Assembly: GCA_963921425.1 (NCBI GenBank)
Contig: OY992833.1
Location: 6,855,228-6,919,227 of the forward strand
Source of the DNA: Dryas octopetala
Lineage: Eukaryota; Streptophyta; Magnoliopsida; Rosales; Rosaceae
Length of the DNA: 64,000 nt
Direction: 5' to 3'
Below the pieces are notes generated by a model. The model had not been told where the DNA came from. It saw only the letters and a program-made list of their open reading frames with translations, and did not search any database. Both the position numbers and the translations under genes were made by a program. Numbering within the stretch: position 1 is the stretch's first letter; each line of letters starts with the position of its first letter. Below are positions 1 to 11,117 of the stretch, one piece after another.

Positions 1-1180
1 TCATTGGACCACCAAACTCTTGGTAGTTACTGTCCCAAACAATATATTTATACACATATATATATACTAGCTGATAAACCAATATTGTTATACCAAGGAG
101 AAAAATCTTTCATAGAAACCAAGCACATTTGATGTATATAATGAGGAGTGGGTCATATAAGCCATACCTATTATGTTTAAGAGTAGGTATGCTTCAACGG
201 AATGGGCCTTATATATATTACTTTTAAACGATGTTTGTTTGCTTTGTAATTGTAATATTTGATTTGTTTTATTTGGAAGGCAAACTAATATAAACTCGAT
301 CAATTGTCAATCTATCTAAATCAGAAAACAATCAAAAAATCAGGCTCATCAGAACATATTTAGAAGAGGTTTTGGAGAATAAAAATAGCCTTGAATTCAA
401 GATCATTCTTTACCCAAAATGGATAAGCAAATATAAAATCACTGCATTGTTCGAAAAAAAGAAAATTGCATGGAGTCAAATATAGCGCGCAATCAAAATT
501 TTTTCTAAAAAGAAAATTGCAATAAATCAACTAGCTCTATTTTTTTACATCAAGACGCAGCAGAAAGTTTCACAGGACACCTCTTGTCTCGTACTTTTCA
601 AATATGAATTTGAATTACACCTTGATTTACACACACAAATATATATGATGGTGTCCCCAAGTGAATTCTGGTTCCCTTTACAGCATTCTGCCTCAATCTT
701 TTGTGATCATGATCAAGTGATTTAGGATCACACTGGCCGCTGCTTCTAAGCTTAACAAGCCAAGACCTACCAAATAGATCTTCAAGTAGTACACTCCCCT
801 TACCCATATGACATTCAGCCACCGCTATTTAATTCCTTCGGAATCATCTGCAGCTTGGAACATCGTTGATATCACAGGAAACAATTCATAACGTCAAGTA
901 AGATAGCTTGGAAATTGACCGAAGACGAAAAGCGCAAAACATATTCATTCTAGAAGTATTTCGCACTCCAGCCTTAAACTTGAGTCACATATTTTTTTGT
1001 TATTAAAAAGATATTCTAAGATATCATTATATTTACCATTTTCCCATCACAACAGGTAAAAGGTCTAGAAAAACATATATTGTTGGCTTACTACTCACCA
1101 TGAGATATTTTAAATGCTAGCTTCTTAAAAATTTCCATAAAACATTGAATCTAGTTTGACAAAACTAGATTAGAAGTCTT
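1..1180. repeat. Duplicated block, copy A (partner 17531-18706)
   Basis: This AT-rich block matches 17531-18706 nearly base for base, with small indels and scattered substitutions, up to about 1176. Here it lies just downstream of the 3' end of the first UGT gene. The match begins at base 1, so the true repeat may extend off the window. Short open frames in it have no protein-like character. I see no gene in it. Confidence 0.9.
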
Positions 1181-1229
1181 TATTACATTGAATATTCTAG
1201 TTTGACAAAACATTGGATCTTGTTTGTCA

Positions 1230-2771
1230 TTATTGTATCTTGGTACTTCTTGTTTGTCTGTTTGACAAAATAGCAGCAACAAAATCATCCATAGCCTTAA
1301 CAGAAGACCCCTTCTCTTCAGCATCCTCTCTAATCGAAGCCCTTATCTTGTCCTTAATCTCAGCTGCTCTTTTTTTCATCTCTCCTCCTTTGCCACTTTC
1401 ATCCAGCACCAAATCCATCACTCTCGTCACCTCCTTCCCAGAAATAACACTTTGCACTCCCCTTGTCAACTCCACACCTACACCCATCTCCTCCACCAGC
1501 ATCTTCGAATTGTAGGCCTGCTCGGCTCCCAATGGCCAGCCGATAATGGGCACCCCCTGGCTCAAGCTCTCCATAACTGAGTTCCACCCACAATGACTCA
1601 CAAACACCCTCGTGGCCTTGTGCGCCAAAATCTCCAACTGGGGTGCCCAGTTGTGCACCACCAGCCCCTGTTTGCTCTCCCTCATTCGGTCTTCGAACCC
1701 TTTTGGCAGCCACTCTGCTCTGAACTCGCTCTTCAAGTCGAACCCAACTGGAGGCCTTATGACCCAAACAAAGGCTTTCCCACTTTCTTCCAACCCAATT
1801 GCCAATTCCATCATTTGGCAAGCACTGATTGTGTTCTGAGAACCAAACGATATGTAAATCACCGAATCTGAACGGTGCAAATCCAGCCATTCGAGGCATT
1901 TTTCAGCAGACACCCCCAGTTCTTTTCCTGCTCGTTGCCTCGAAACACTGAAATTCGAATTGGGTGATGAGTTCTTGAGCGCATCTTGAGGAAGAAGAGG
2001 CCCAGTGCACCAAACAGTAAGCTTCAAGTAACTTCTCAAGATTTCCAACCCTAAAGGCTCGAATTCCTCAACGGTATAACACAACCAACCAAAAGATTTC
2101 GTAGAGAGTGAAATCTGGTGCTGGAAAAACCTCGACCAAACATCTGTACCATCTGCAGCTCGTATTAACGGATGCAGCTCAGACAGCTCAAAACGACACC
2201 GTTCCGGAAACCCGGGAACCGTGAACTCGTCGGAAGTCGTAGAACGGTGTGGGAGGTGAAGCCAAATGGACGCATAGGCCGCAATGCCGTAAGCACCGGC
2301 CGTGGAGAAGCAAACATTGACTGTTCCTAAGCTGTTTGCGAGATTGGTAGCCCAACCGAAGAATATATCGGAGATGATGCAGATAGGAGGCCGGCCTTCG
2401 GCTTCGATGATATCGGAGATGAGGCGGCGAGAAGGAGCTTCGAGACTTGTGGATGAAGTGAGGAGATGGACTATTTTGCTGAGAGGGAGGTTCTCGGTGT
2501 TCTCTGTGTTTGGGGGGAGGCCGTGGTCTGTGCTGCAGAAGGAGAGCTCGGCCAAGCGAATGTTTGGGGTTGAGGAGGAGTTGATGGTGGAGCGGAGGTA
2601 TTGGATGTTGAGGGGGGTGGAGGCGATGGTGATGGTGAAGAAGGGTTTGCGCAGCTGGATTTGCTTTGCGAGTGCTATGAATGGGATGAGATGGCCTTGA
2701 GCCATGAATGGCAGCATCACAATGTGTTCATGGTGATCATGGTGATCAGGGTGGTCATCTTCAAATCCCAT
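1230..2771 (-). CDS. UDP-glycosyltransferase, UGT92A-like (tandem copy 1)
   Basis: This is an intronless 513-residue family-1 glycosyltransferase that would move a sugar from a UDP-sugar to a small lipophilic acceptor in the cytosol. The N-terminal acceptor domain has the catalytic His27 in MAQGHLIPF and a likely partner Asp135 in CIISDIFFGW. The 44-residue PSPG donor-binding box runs from Trp375 to Gln418 and contains HCGWNS (393-398). It ends in Glu-Gln, the ending usual for UDP-glucose users. Overall wording (MLPFMAQGHLIPF, SDHGLP-type segment, ADGTD, FVWVIRPP) resembles Arabidopsis UGT92A1; the acceptor is unknown. The N-terminus is His/Asp-rich (DDHPDHHDHHEH). The ATG at 2771 is shared with the paralogue at 11994-13520, which supports the start. 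Full length and no lesions, so probably functional. Confidence 0.93.
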   Translation of the reverse strand: MGFEDDHPDHHDHHEHIVMLPFMAQGHLIPFIALAKQIQLRKPFFTITIASTPLNIQYLRSTINSSSTPNIRLAELSFCSTDHGLPPNTENTENLPLSKIVHLLTSSTSLEAPSRRLISDIIEAEGRPPICIISDIFFGWATNLANSLGTVNVCFSTAGAYGIAAYASIWLHLPHRSTTSDEFTVPGFPERCRFELSELHPLIRAADGTDVWSRFFQHQISLSTKSFGWLCYTVEEFEPLGLEILRSYLKLTVWCTGPLLPQDALKNSSPNSNFSVSRQRAGKELGVSAEKCLEWLDLHRSDSVIYISFGSQNTISACQMMELAIGLEESGKAFVWVIRPPVGFDLKSEFRAEWLPKGFEDRMRESKQGLVVHNWAPQLEILAHKATRVFVSHCGWNSVMESLSQGVPIIGWPLGAEQAYNSKMLVEEMGVGVELTRGVQSVISGKEVTRVMDLVLDESGKGGEMKKRAAEIKDKIRASIREDAEEKGSSVKAMDDFVAAILSNRQTRSTKIQ

Positions 2772-2965
2772 ATCTCTGATTTTGGTTTTTAGGGTTTGGC
2801 TGGAGTTTTCTCTGTGGCTGTAATGGGTTTTAGGGGTGAGGAAGAGAGAATATAAAGGAATGTGTGTAATATGATTTGGGAAGTTATTGAGTGAGAATTA
2901 AAACGGTATCCTGCCAGTTGCTACTGAGATGTTCATGAGCGATGACTGAATGGAATAGCAGCGTC
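2772..2965 (-). promoter_or_regulatory. Proximal 5' flank shared by both UGT copies
   Basis: The sequence upstream of the UGT start matches 13521-13720 upstream of the second copy, with several small indels. Similarity then stops. The duplicated unit therefore included about 190 bp of 5' leader and promoter. No unambiguous TATA box can be assigned. Copy 1 has an AT-rich patch near 2850 that copy 2 has changed, so the two genes may differ in core promoter strength. Confidence 0.5.
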
Positions 2966-3114
2966 CTCGTCACTTCAAATGCATCATCGATTACGTCATA
3001 TATTTATTTTTACCTTTTTGGAATTTTGTTGCTTTGGATTTAGACGAAAATTATAACTGACAACTGTTAATTGTAAACACTAACTTGGCTAGGCTATTAT
3101 AGAGTAGATACCTC

Positions 3115-3330
3115 CACTACTACAAAACAGGTCTTTCTTGCGAGCAGTACTAGCTGATTATCTCTGTCCGCCAGCTCAAATAATCCTGGCGGATCCATTA
3201 GTCCGACAGAAATTCTCTGACATGGCGGATTAAACCCTCAGGAACAAATTTCCTGACGGATTAAACCGACATGAATGCTTAAGCGGGAAAATTCCTGTTC
3301 AGAAAAAGTCCAGCTAGCGGTCAAACTCAA
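3115..3330 (+). mobile_element. CACTA-type left terminus with subterminal repeats
   Basis: The sequence CACTACTACAAAACAGG starts at 3115 and has the form of a plant CACTA transposon terminal repeat. It is followed by repeated units related to GGCGGATTAAACC and TGACGGATTAAACCGACA, which look like subterminal repeats. I found no matching right end with the same subterminal repeats, so this is an element remnant or one end of a broken element. Confidence 0.55.
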
Positions 3331-3433
3331 TCATGTCCAATTAGGCTGCCAGCACATGTATTTTTTTTTTATTTATTTAATTCTGGCAGTTCAAACCACC
3401 AGAATAGGTCATGACTTAAATGAATAAATAATA

Positions 3434-3625
3434 AATTTTGACAGAGTTCATAGATTTATTGACTTTTCAAAAAGTCTATAAAACTCCACGGAGTTTAATG
3501 ATAGACTTTTACACACTTTCTATAGAATTAGAGGATAAACTTTTATAGACTTTTGTAGAATTTATGTTGAATCTCATAGAGTTTGATGGACTTTGTAAAT
3601 AAATTTTTTTTTTTTCAAAAATTAA
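3434..3625. repeat. AT-rich imperfect repeats of an AGACTTTT-like word
   Basis: Short variants of ATAGACTTTT and GAGTTTGATGGACTTT recur in both orientations. Such repeats are common in terminal regions of plant PIF/Harbinger elements. A Harbinger transposase pseudogene lies about 400 bp further on, so this may be one end of the same element. No target duplication could be defined. Confidence 0.35.
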
Positions 3626-4025
3626 TTAAAGAAAAACATAATAAGATATCTAAAGGCATCAATGTCAACGTACTCCATAGTCATAGACCAAGTGCATGAT
3701 TTATTTGCTACTCTAGTCTTCGCAGTTCAAAGACAGTGAAGCATTACTTGAACTCTATGTTGTGGGTGAAGTGTAAGATACTCTGAGGTGATTTTCAAGT
3801 AAATGAAATTGTCAAATTTTAAATAGTAATCGTAAACATTCATATAAACAATAAAATTTTAAAAAAACCATAGCAAAATTGTGAGGCCATTTATTTGATC
3901 TGCTTGATTGCCATCATTGTCATTGTGTTCGACATCTCTTCACATATCAGTAACGTACTATATCAGCTCGCCATTCATTAGCATTCTCCCGTTGTTGCTC
4001 TTGAGTTTGAAAAATTGATTCAAAA

Positions 4026-4758
4026 TTATCTTCTTAATTCATTGACTGGTAATGAACCAAATGATGAAGATTCAACATCTTGTTCAACAAGAAATTCATC
4101 GGAACAACACTCTTTTCGAAGAAAGTTGTGCAGTCCTGCACAAGCCAATACTAACTCTGTTTGTGTTATGTATGGTAATGGAGGTGCAGACTTGAAAATT
4201 GTGAAACGCGATTTAAATATACCAAATATCCTATCAATTACATTCCTCAATAAAGCATGATGAAGATTGAATAACTCAACCGCCTTTTCAGGGTCGTGAC
4301 CTTCTCTGACAAAATCTTGGAGATGATATCGGACACCTTGAAATGGGGCTAGGAATTGGCGTCGGTTTAGGAATCCACGATCGACTAAGAAATATTTGCC
4401 TAATAATGAAATACATATTCAATTAGTATGTAATATATGGTCTAATGTTAACTAGACAAAAAAAAACATAAATAAATGAATACATACATTGTGGCACGTT
4501 AAGTCTATTCCACCTTGATAAAGCATCACTTAACACTTTTGAATCATGGGCTGAACCCTCCCACCCACAAAGCACATATATGAATTCCAGATCAAAGTTA
4601 CAAGCTGCTAATACATTTTGTGATATTTTACCGTGACGATTACGATAGCTGCTTATATCGAGTCATGTTACCGTTGCTGGGATATGCGTGCCATCAATAA
4701 CTCCGATGGAATCCTGAAATAAAGTCAATAATCTATATCTTAAGATATATAATATATA

Positions 4759-4804
<46 letters not shown>

Positions 4805-5379
4805 TTAGAGTGTACATCACTTACCGTAAAGTAACGATAAAACCTGGTACTTTCCCGAATTTTAGCTGGCATTGTGGGTCCTGTTTAGCCATCATCTTTG
4901 GTGCTATTGTGTTCAAGGCCTTCAAAACTCGGTTGAAGTTTTGGTTAATAGTAAAATGTGATCTAGCAAATATCTTGCAAATTAGACAATATCAAGAATT
5001 TTGCCTGACAATGAGTAAAAAGGTTGCAAATATTTCTTCAACACAAATAAATCTTGTGTCCTATAAATGTGTGTTTTCTCTTATAATAGTACATAACTTT
5101 TGAAACACTTTTGGATACACCCTATACACCTGTTGAAAATTTTCAAGGTCTTCGATCATTCAATACTTTGTGTATATATATGTATCCACTTCAACTAACT
5201 AATCGTCGAATTAGTGGACGTTCAATATGCTCATCATGTAAGATAACCATGAACTTTTTTTGCACATAAACTATTGTTTGTATTGCCATCAATAAATTCT
5301 TAATTTTTTCATAAAATTCTTGATCCTCCATTTCCTGTTCATCTACTTCAATATCTTCATGTATGCCCAATTGAGACAT
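4026..5379 (-). pseudogene. PIF/Harbinger transposase pseudogene (DDE_Tnp_4)
   Basis: Reading on the minus strand, an N-terminal open frame starts at 5379. A helical segment ending in PAKIRESTRFYRYF follows, then a GT-AG intron (about 4717-4824) holding a (TAA)n tract. Next come IDGTHIPA with the first catalytic Asp, RHGKISQNV, GWEGSAHDSKVL with the second Asp, FLVDRGFLNRRQF and NVIDRIFGIFKSRF. This last motif normally reads NVIERxFG, so the third acidic residue is Asp instead of Glu. A TGA interrupts the frame at 4663-4665, and the pieces lie in several frames. The family cuts and pastes DNA with a 3-bp target duplication. The combination of nonsense codon, split frames and altered triad makes it inactive. 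Confidence 0.88.
4741..4805. repeat. (TAA)n / AT microsatellite in the Harbinger intron
   Basis: About 65 bp of TATAA and TAA units lies within the intron of the Harbinger pseudogene, between the donor after the RFYRYF codons and the acceptor before the IDGTHIP exon. Confidence 0.9.
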
Positions 5380-5399
5380 TTTCTATAGAGAGCCACCTA

Positions 5400-7890
5400 G
5401 AAAAAATTCAAAAGCAAGTCATAACCATAGTAATCTACAATCACGTGAAATCCAATTAAAATAATTAAGTTGCAATCCACAAATATATATAATATATAGT
5501 TTACTATTCTGCAATTTCTAGGACAAACCAAATTATCTAACCAAACAAAACCAAATTATCTGACCAAACAAAAAAGCACACCAAATTATCCAACCAGAAA
5601 AAACACAAACCAAAGTATATATTCAAAATGCAAGAAAAATAAGACATATGCCTAATACCAAAGTCTAATATCATGTCTCAAATAAAAAACACTCATTGCA
5701 TTTGGAATAAAATCCATTGAAGGCGCCTTTCTGGTAACAGAATCGTCCCCAGATTTCACCCTGAAACTCGAAGTGATCCTGTAGGGTCCAATACCAAGGA
5801 AAATTCTACCGAAATTTCAGCAGAACCTCCCCTGAAATTGGACTATCATATACTTATGAAACCTGTAGAAAACACTTCAATATCCAACATCCACCTCTAT
5901 CACAACCAAAGGGGTCTTAGACTCATCAAAATACAATCTAGTTAGAGGATCCAAGTACGGTTATCAAAGTCACTATTACGTCAAGTTTTACATTAAACCT
6001 AATAGAAATAATTAGGTGGAAATGTCACCTACAATGGCAGAGGAATGGAAGTAGAAAATATGCCTCGACATGTATGGCTCGACCTCCACCACCACTACTA
6101 TCTAGGGGAAAGAAAAACAAGACAGAGATAAAATGTGAGAGAAACTCAGTGAGTAGACATAAAATGGTTTTATAGCCTAAAACCTTTCGTAAATTTAATT
6201 TAAAAAAAAAAAATCATTCTTCCTCAAACAAATTTGACTTTGAAATCCTCCAGTTTTAAAACCTTTTCGAAAAATATTTTGGAAAATCTCAAAAGGCCAT
6301 CCAATGCAATGATTTCAATAAACCAAGTATGCTCTAGATTTCAAAAAGCTTCAATAAGATATGCTAGCCAGGAATATCAATTAAAATCATTAAGTAAAAT
6401 AGCAAATAAACAAAATAATCTAGTTTCTCAACAATTTAAAAACTCAACTTCGCAAAATCTCAGAGAAATGAAACAACTCACACCACACTTGTACTCAGAA
6501 ACCGTAAGCAAATAATCTAGCCACATCCCGTACAGAGAAATCTCGAAACATGGGCAGGCTAGTAATCTAGCCACTTCCCGGGCAGGCTCATGGCCTAGCC
6601 ACTTCCCAGACAGGCTCATTTGGTTATACGTGCACTCAGAGCGGCCCCCAAAAGGCGAGACATCCCAATACACGGCCCAAAGCTTATATGTGTAATGAGA
6701 TGGGTCCCAAAGGCCTATCCAATCTGATAATCTGGGAGGGTAACGAAGTAGGTGGTTTGAAAACCAAAAGCAACTCGCAACACATTTAAACCAAATCCCA
6801 AATTATTTCATTCTTATTCCAAAACTCTCCTTAACAAATCCAAACTGATCAAAATATGCATTTTCTCAAAGCACAACATCCCACAACCAAGTATAAGTAA
6901 TCATTGAGATAAAAATACGAGATATAATCAATCTTTCTATAAACCAAGTTGAAATTAAAGCACGCCATTTCAAATCAAGATCCTTTCAATATGAATTCAC
7001 GTATAAAAGAATGTTGAAATATTTCTTGATGGCATAATTTATAAAATCCAACATAAGGGTGATCAAACTAACATTAATGATTATTTGAGAAAACTTCATA
7101 TTTAAAACTCAAGGTAGATTCAACTTAAATCAATGAGGTTGAAAACCATATAGAAAACATAGATCAATTAAAATCAAGGTCCACTCATAGTGAGAATCTT
7201 AGTTTTGATCCTCCTCCGGATCGTCACAGGCCATAGTCGTCTTGCCTATAAGATAAAACAATAAAACATAATGTTAGTCTCGGCTAAACGACGTTTAAAG
7301 TGTGTGTGTGAAACCTAGACGTTTCTGCTCAATATTTTTCTAGATTTTAACGATAAACTCAAATTAAATCCTTCCCGGCTCAAACCATCACCAATTCACC
7401 CAACCATCCTCCATAATTTCCAACATATTCTAGGTGGAGTCCAACTCTATCGGAAATTCGTTCGAAGCTAGCTATTTTGACATCTGAAAGTATCTAATTA
7501 CTATAGAATTTGGAGTTTTATCACTTCCAAGCAACTTCAACCCTTCTAAACTCAAAATTCAACTAATTATAAACTTCCTTTCATAATATTTAAAGAATTT
7601 TACGACTGGGTGATCAGAACCACCACCATCACCGCCCAAAGTGGCAGTGTCAAGTGCACATGTCACAAAAACTCCAAATTTCATCAAATTTCTAATTCTA
7701 ATAATCAATTAAATGTTCCTAGGGGTGTGAATTGTCCAAAAGTACCTCAAAATTCCCCTTAAATTTGAATTCCCAAGAGAACCCGAATTAGGTTCCAAAT
7801 CCCTAAAATTCAAGTTTTAAATACTCCAAATAAAATCAACCAAATCATAAGGACATGAAGCCTATAAGTAGAGCAGAAAAACCCACCTAA
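5400..7890. other. Gene-free, repeat-like tract
   Basis: No coding segment is recognisable on either strand. A short internal tandem repeat sits at 6515-6620. The wording around 5720-5900 and 6520-6720 looks like untranslated transposon sequence, but no terminal repeats or coding domains were found, so the family is not assigned. Confidence 0.45.
6515..6620 (+). repeat. Short tandem repeat, ~30-bp period
   Basis: Two well-matched 30-bp units (6561-6590 and 6591-6620) share CTAGCCACTTCCC and CAGGCTCA. A more diverged first unit with CTAGCCACATCCC lies at about 6518. Function is unknown. Confidence 0.75.
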
Positions 7891-7910
7891 AATCGAGGTG
7901 ATTGGCGCTG

Positions 7911-8285
7911 AAATTTGGCCGGAATCAGGCAAGCAAAGGGTCGGCAGAGAGAGATGAGAGTGGTGGGGAGAGAGAGAGAGGGGCTGGGGTTGGGCTGGGT
8001 TCGGAGGGACGCAGGGGGAGAGCGGTGGTCGAGGCGGGGTGGTGGGGGGCTGGGGACCTGGGGTTTCGGGGAGAGAGAGAGTGAGTTAGAGAGAGAAATT
8101 GAGGTGCGAGGAAAGAAAGAGTGTGGGGCAGAGAGAGGAGAGGGGCAGTCGACGGGGTGGGTCGGCGGCGGGGTAAGTGGGGTCGGCGGGAGGAAGGGGT
8201 GGCTGGGAAGAAGGGAGGGAAGGAGAGAGGGAGGGGGTGGATGGCTGGGTTGGGGTCTCGGAGGGAGGGAAGGGTGGCTGGGTTT
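7911..8285 (+). repeat. Purine-rich, G-run-rich block
   Basis: About 375 bp of strongly strand-biased GA and G runs (GGGG, GAGAGAGAG, GGAGGGAGGG types), followed directly by T runs up to about 8360. The open frames across it encode only low-complexity Gly/Arg/Glu peptides and are not credible proteins. Many GGG runs at short spacing could fold as G-quadruplexes. Confidence 0.7.
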
Positions 8286-8694
8286 TTTTGTTTTTTTATT
8301 TTAATTATTTAGGTTTTAATTTTTTTTAGTTTTTTTAATAACTATTTCATTTTTTTTTGTCCACGTGGCATTTTTTTAAGCCACGTCATTGTGGCACGTA
8401 AGCAATTAACAGCCTAGCAGACTGAAAAGTTGACAGAGGTACCTAAGTGTCAAAAAATGGTAGTTGAGGTACGTCTATGCAACTTTTTTTTATTGAGGTA
8501 CCCAAGTGAAAAACGGTGTAAACCTGAGGTATCTACGTATAATTTGCTCTAAATTTAATTACGCTATTTATTGAAAATGATATGTCAAACTAATTTTATT
8601 TTATTTTTTGGTAAAAGTCAAACTAATTTTATTGTAAAGAGTCTAAAGACTTAATTGATGATTGTGAGAATAATGATTTTCAAATGAAAATTTA

Positions 8695-8791
8695 TAATGC
8701 AGTTGTTGGGTAGTCCAGTTGGAAGAGCCGTAGAATTAACCACAATGCACTTAAATTCGATTCTCCTCCCCCAATTAAAAAAAAATAAAAA
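8695..8791 (+). mobile_element. tRNA-derived SINE
   Basis: A ~97-bp segment carries a box-A-like TAGTCCAGTTGGAAGAGCC at 8711 and a box-B-like AATTCGATTCTCC at 8754. The spacing suits an internal RNA polymerase III promoter. It ends in an A-rich tail from about 8777, the form of a short plant SINE. No clear target duplication was found. Confidence 0.65.
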
Positions 8792-8799
8792 ATTTGTAA

Positions 8800-9400
8800 C
8801 TAACAGTTTAACTATTACAAGAGCTCCATTTTTACAAGTATTCACCTAAGGCATTAGGAGAAATCATTAATACCAGAGGAATTATACTTTGGTATACAAA
8901 TTAAGATAATTCATAATGTGATAAAAAATAATCTTAGGGGGGGCTATCAAAGCTGGCCATAAAGCCACACTGCAAGGAGAGTCATAGGTGATTGAAAATC
9001 AAGTTTTCATTTAGATATTACATTGGCACATTTCCTTGGGGAAATAGAAAAGGAAAAAGGAAAAATACAAAATAGAGATGGGCCATCTAGAATTTTAGGT
9101 AGAGTATAAAGTACATTTAGAGATTCATTGTTAGTTGTTACCCTAGCACAACAATTATTTTGGGTCACCACTATTTGTTTGTATGTACGGAAGAGTCTTA
9201 TTCAAGTCAGAATTGGAGCATTAGACCATGGAATATATTGGATTTACTAATCAATTCAAGCATAGGAATAAAAGATAGCATTATAGTATTATAATTATAC
9301 CATGGACTGGATTTATGAATCAATTAAAGTATAAGAATACCTGATCAAACATATTAATTATTCAATTATTGGAAGATTAGCCTTTGCCTGGTCAGACAGA
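8800..9400. other. No gene seen
   Basis: AT-rich sequence with no coding segment, RNA gene or terminal repeat that I can support. The last part is upstream sequence of the gene starting at 9648. Confidence 0.5.
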
Positions 9401-9517
9401 TAATATTGACCAAATACACAACAAAAAACTCACTGATTCTCATTCCCGGAAGTAACTCCAAGACCAAGCCCCTTCATGATGCCACACCCATTTTGACTTC
9501 AAACCCAATTCTTCTCC

Positions 9518-9525
9518 TATATAAA
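9518..9525 (+). promoter_or_regulatory. TATA box of the 9648 gene
   Basis: TATATAAA lies 130 bp before the start codon. It is followed by a pyrimidine-rich stretch (9530-9565), which fits a plant core promoter with transcription starting around 9550 and a leader of roughly 100 nt. Confidence 0.75.
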
Positions 9526-9647
9526 CCCCTTTACTTCCTCTCTTCACACCACCTCTCTCAAACTCATCCTCTTGTTCAAGCTATAATTTCACAGGCATCC
9601 TTCTTCACAAGCATCCTTCTTTCTTTGCAGACTAGAGACTAATTAAT

Positions 9648-10058
9648 ATGGAGATTGTTCCGAGCACATACTACAACAACTTGAAGAGGTACTGGAGGAG
9701 GAGAAAGTACCAAAGGCTGAGTGTTGACAACAAGAAGAAGCTGAGGGTTACAAGGCTTGGAGGAGGGCCTAATGGGACTAGTCCTCCACGGTTCTGGAAG
9801 ATTAGAACCATGAGAAAGCTGAAGCTGAGATTTCTTACCCCAATAAAGCTTTTGACAAAGTTCCATGAAGCTTATGTTGACATGATGATTCGGGTGGCGA
9901 GTAACTTTGGCAGTGTTGGAAGGTTTACAGGGAAGAAGGTGGCAAAAGCACAAGATCAGATGTCCATAGCTTCTTCTGGCGGTCAGGAAGTTGACAGCAG
10001 ATTGGTTTTGGAGATATACAAGAGGTTGGCAGCTTCTCGCCAATTAGCTGCCTATTGA
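9648..10058 (+). CDS. Small basic plant protein of unknown function
   Basis: This is a single-exon, 136-residue protein starting MEIVPSTYYNNLKRYWRRRKYQRL. The first 75 residues are very rich in Arg and Lys and aromatic (YWRRRKYQRL, KKKLRVTRLGGG, RFWKIRTMRKLKLRF). A conserved-looking amphipathic segment follows (PIKLLTKFHEAYVDMMIRVASNF), then a short polar C-terminus. I see no signal peptide, membrane span or catalytic motif. I recall similar short basic proteins annotated as uncharacterised in many dicots, but cannot name a function. The ATG has a good context and lies behind a TATA box and a pyrimidine-rich leader. The frame has no lesions, so the gene is probably expressed. Confidence 0.82.
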   Translation: MEIVPSTYYNNLKRYWRRRKYQRLSVDNKKKLRVTRLGGGPNGTSPPRFWKIRTMRKLKLRFLTPIKLLTKFHEAYVDMMIRVASNFGSVGRFTGKKVAKAQDQMSIASSGGQEVDSRLVLEIYKRLAASRQLAAY

Positions 10059-10404
10059 CTTCAACCAATTAACCTCTTCTTCAAATTAATGTGCATGTGA
10101 TAGTTTCATTTTCAGTACTCTGTTTCATATTTACTTCATTTTTTTTCCCCTTTGTTTCTTCGTTTCTCTCATGCATGTTGTAACTAAGAATTCAGTTTGG
10201 AATTGTAAAAATTTTGTAACCATGGGATCATTCAAGTAAAGTGATTGAAATTTTCTTATCTCTTTTTTATGTTTTCGAAATTTATGCTAGGCGATAAATT
10301 TTGGTATTAAAGTCAAATACAGATATTTATTTTGATATTTATATATATATAAGGTAATACTATTATACTAATATATCTATTCAATCTCTTATATTTTATT
10401 CTTT

Positions 10405-11117
10405 TAGCTATTTGCGGACTTAGGGATTCAATTTTTATGCAATAGATGTGGTATTTCTAATTTACTTTTAAATGTTTGTAAAATTAAATGAGAATTAATA
10501 TTTGATCATCCAAATTGTTCAGGAAACTCACAGAAAACTCGTATAATTTGTTGATGTGGGATTGCTTTTAAGCTCAATCTCAATTATTGGAAGTGTAAGT
10601 TTGAAAACCAAGTAAGCTCTAAATTTAAATATTATATTCTAGTTGCATATTGCTAGAAAAATAAGTTGCTATTGTGTGATTTTGTTTGTAAAATATCCTT
10701 ACATGTCATGTTTATAATATATTACCAAAAGGTTCGAGTTTATAATGTTTGATCATCCACAAATTTTGAAGCGAAGAAACAATATTATTTTTTATTTTAA
10801 GAAGACAAACAACCCTTCTTCATCTGCACCAATTTGTGATTCTGAGTCTCAAAGTGAAGGAGTTGAGACTCAAAGAGTCTAGTTAGATTTAAATATTGAG
10901 ATTACTACTAGTGCTCTTGAACGTGATCTACGATGATGTCAAGCAATATGGAAATATCCTATTAATAAATATGATAAGGTTCGAAGAGCTATAATGAACT
11001 TAGGACTATGTTCTCTCTGACTATGTGTATCATTTATGTTTATTAATTAAATTTTATTGTACCGTCGAGGTTTTTTTTTAGCCCCCAACAAATTCTAATT
11101 CCTGGATCCGTCCCTGT
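10405..11117 (+). mobile_element. Decayed hAT-like element with zinc-finger transposase N-terminus
   Basis: The right end reads CCTGGATCCGTCCCTG (11101-11117), the inverted form of the CAGGGGCGGATCCAGG-type end common in plant hAT elements. A weaker inverted match (GCGGACTTAGGGATT) lies near 10410. Between them, 10800-11010 on the plus strand encodes pieces like KKTNNPSSSAPICDSES, then ALERDLR and IWKYPINKYDKVRRAI. These resemble the N-terminus of TTF-type zinc-finger hAT transposases. In-frame stops and the lack of the catalytic half mark it as dead. The left boundary is uncertain. Confidence 0.5.

Noticed and set aside
88..303. 71-codon frame repeated at 17593-17829
   Set aside because: Its repetition reflects the duplicated block; the peptide has no domain and the two copies end differently.
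1593..1899. Open frames antisense or shifted within the UGT genes (also at 2302-2700 and 12148-13449)
   Set aside because: They overlap a well-supported coding frame and recur in both UGT copies only because the DNA is duplicated.
8711..8766. tRNA gene
   Set aside because: A-box and B-box-like words are present, but no cloverleaf or acceptor stem can be drawn. A SINE explains it better.
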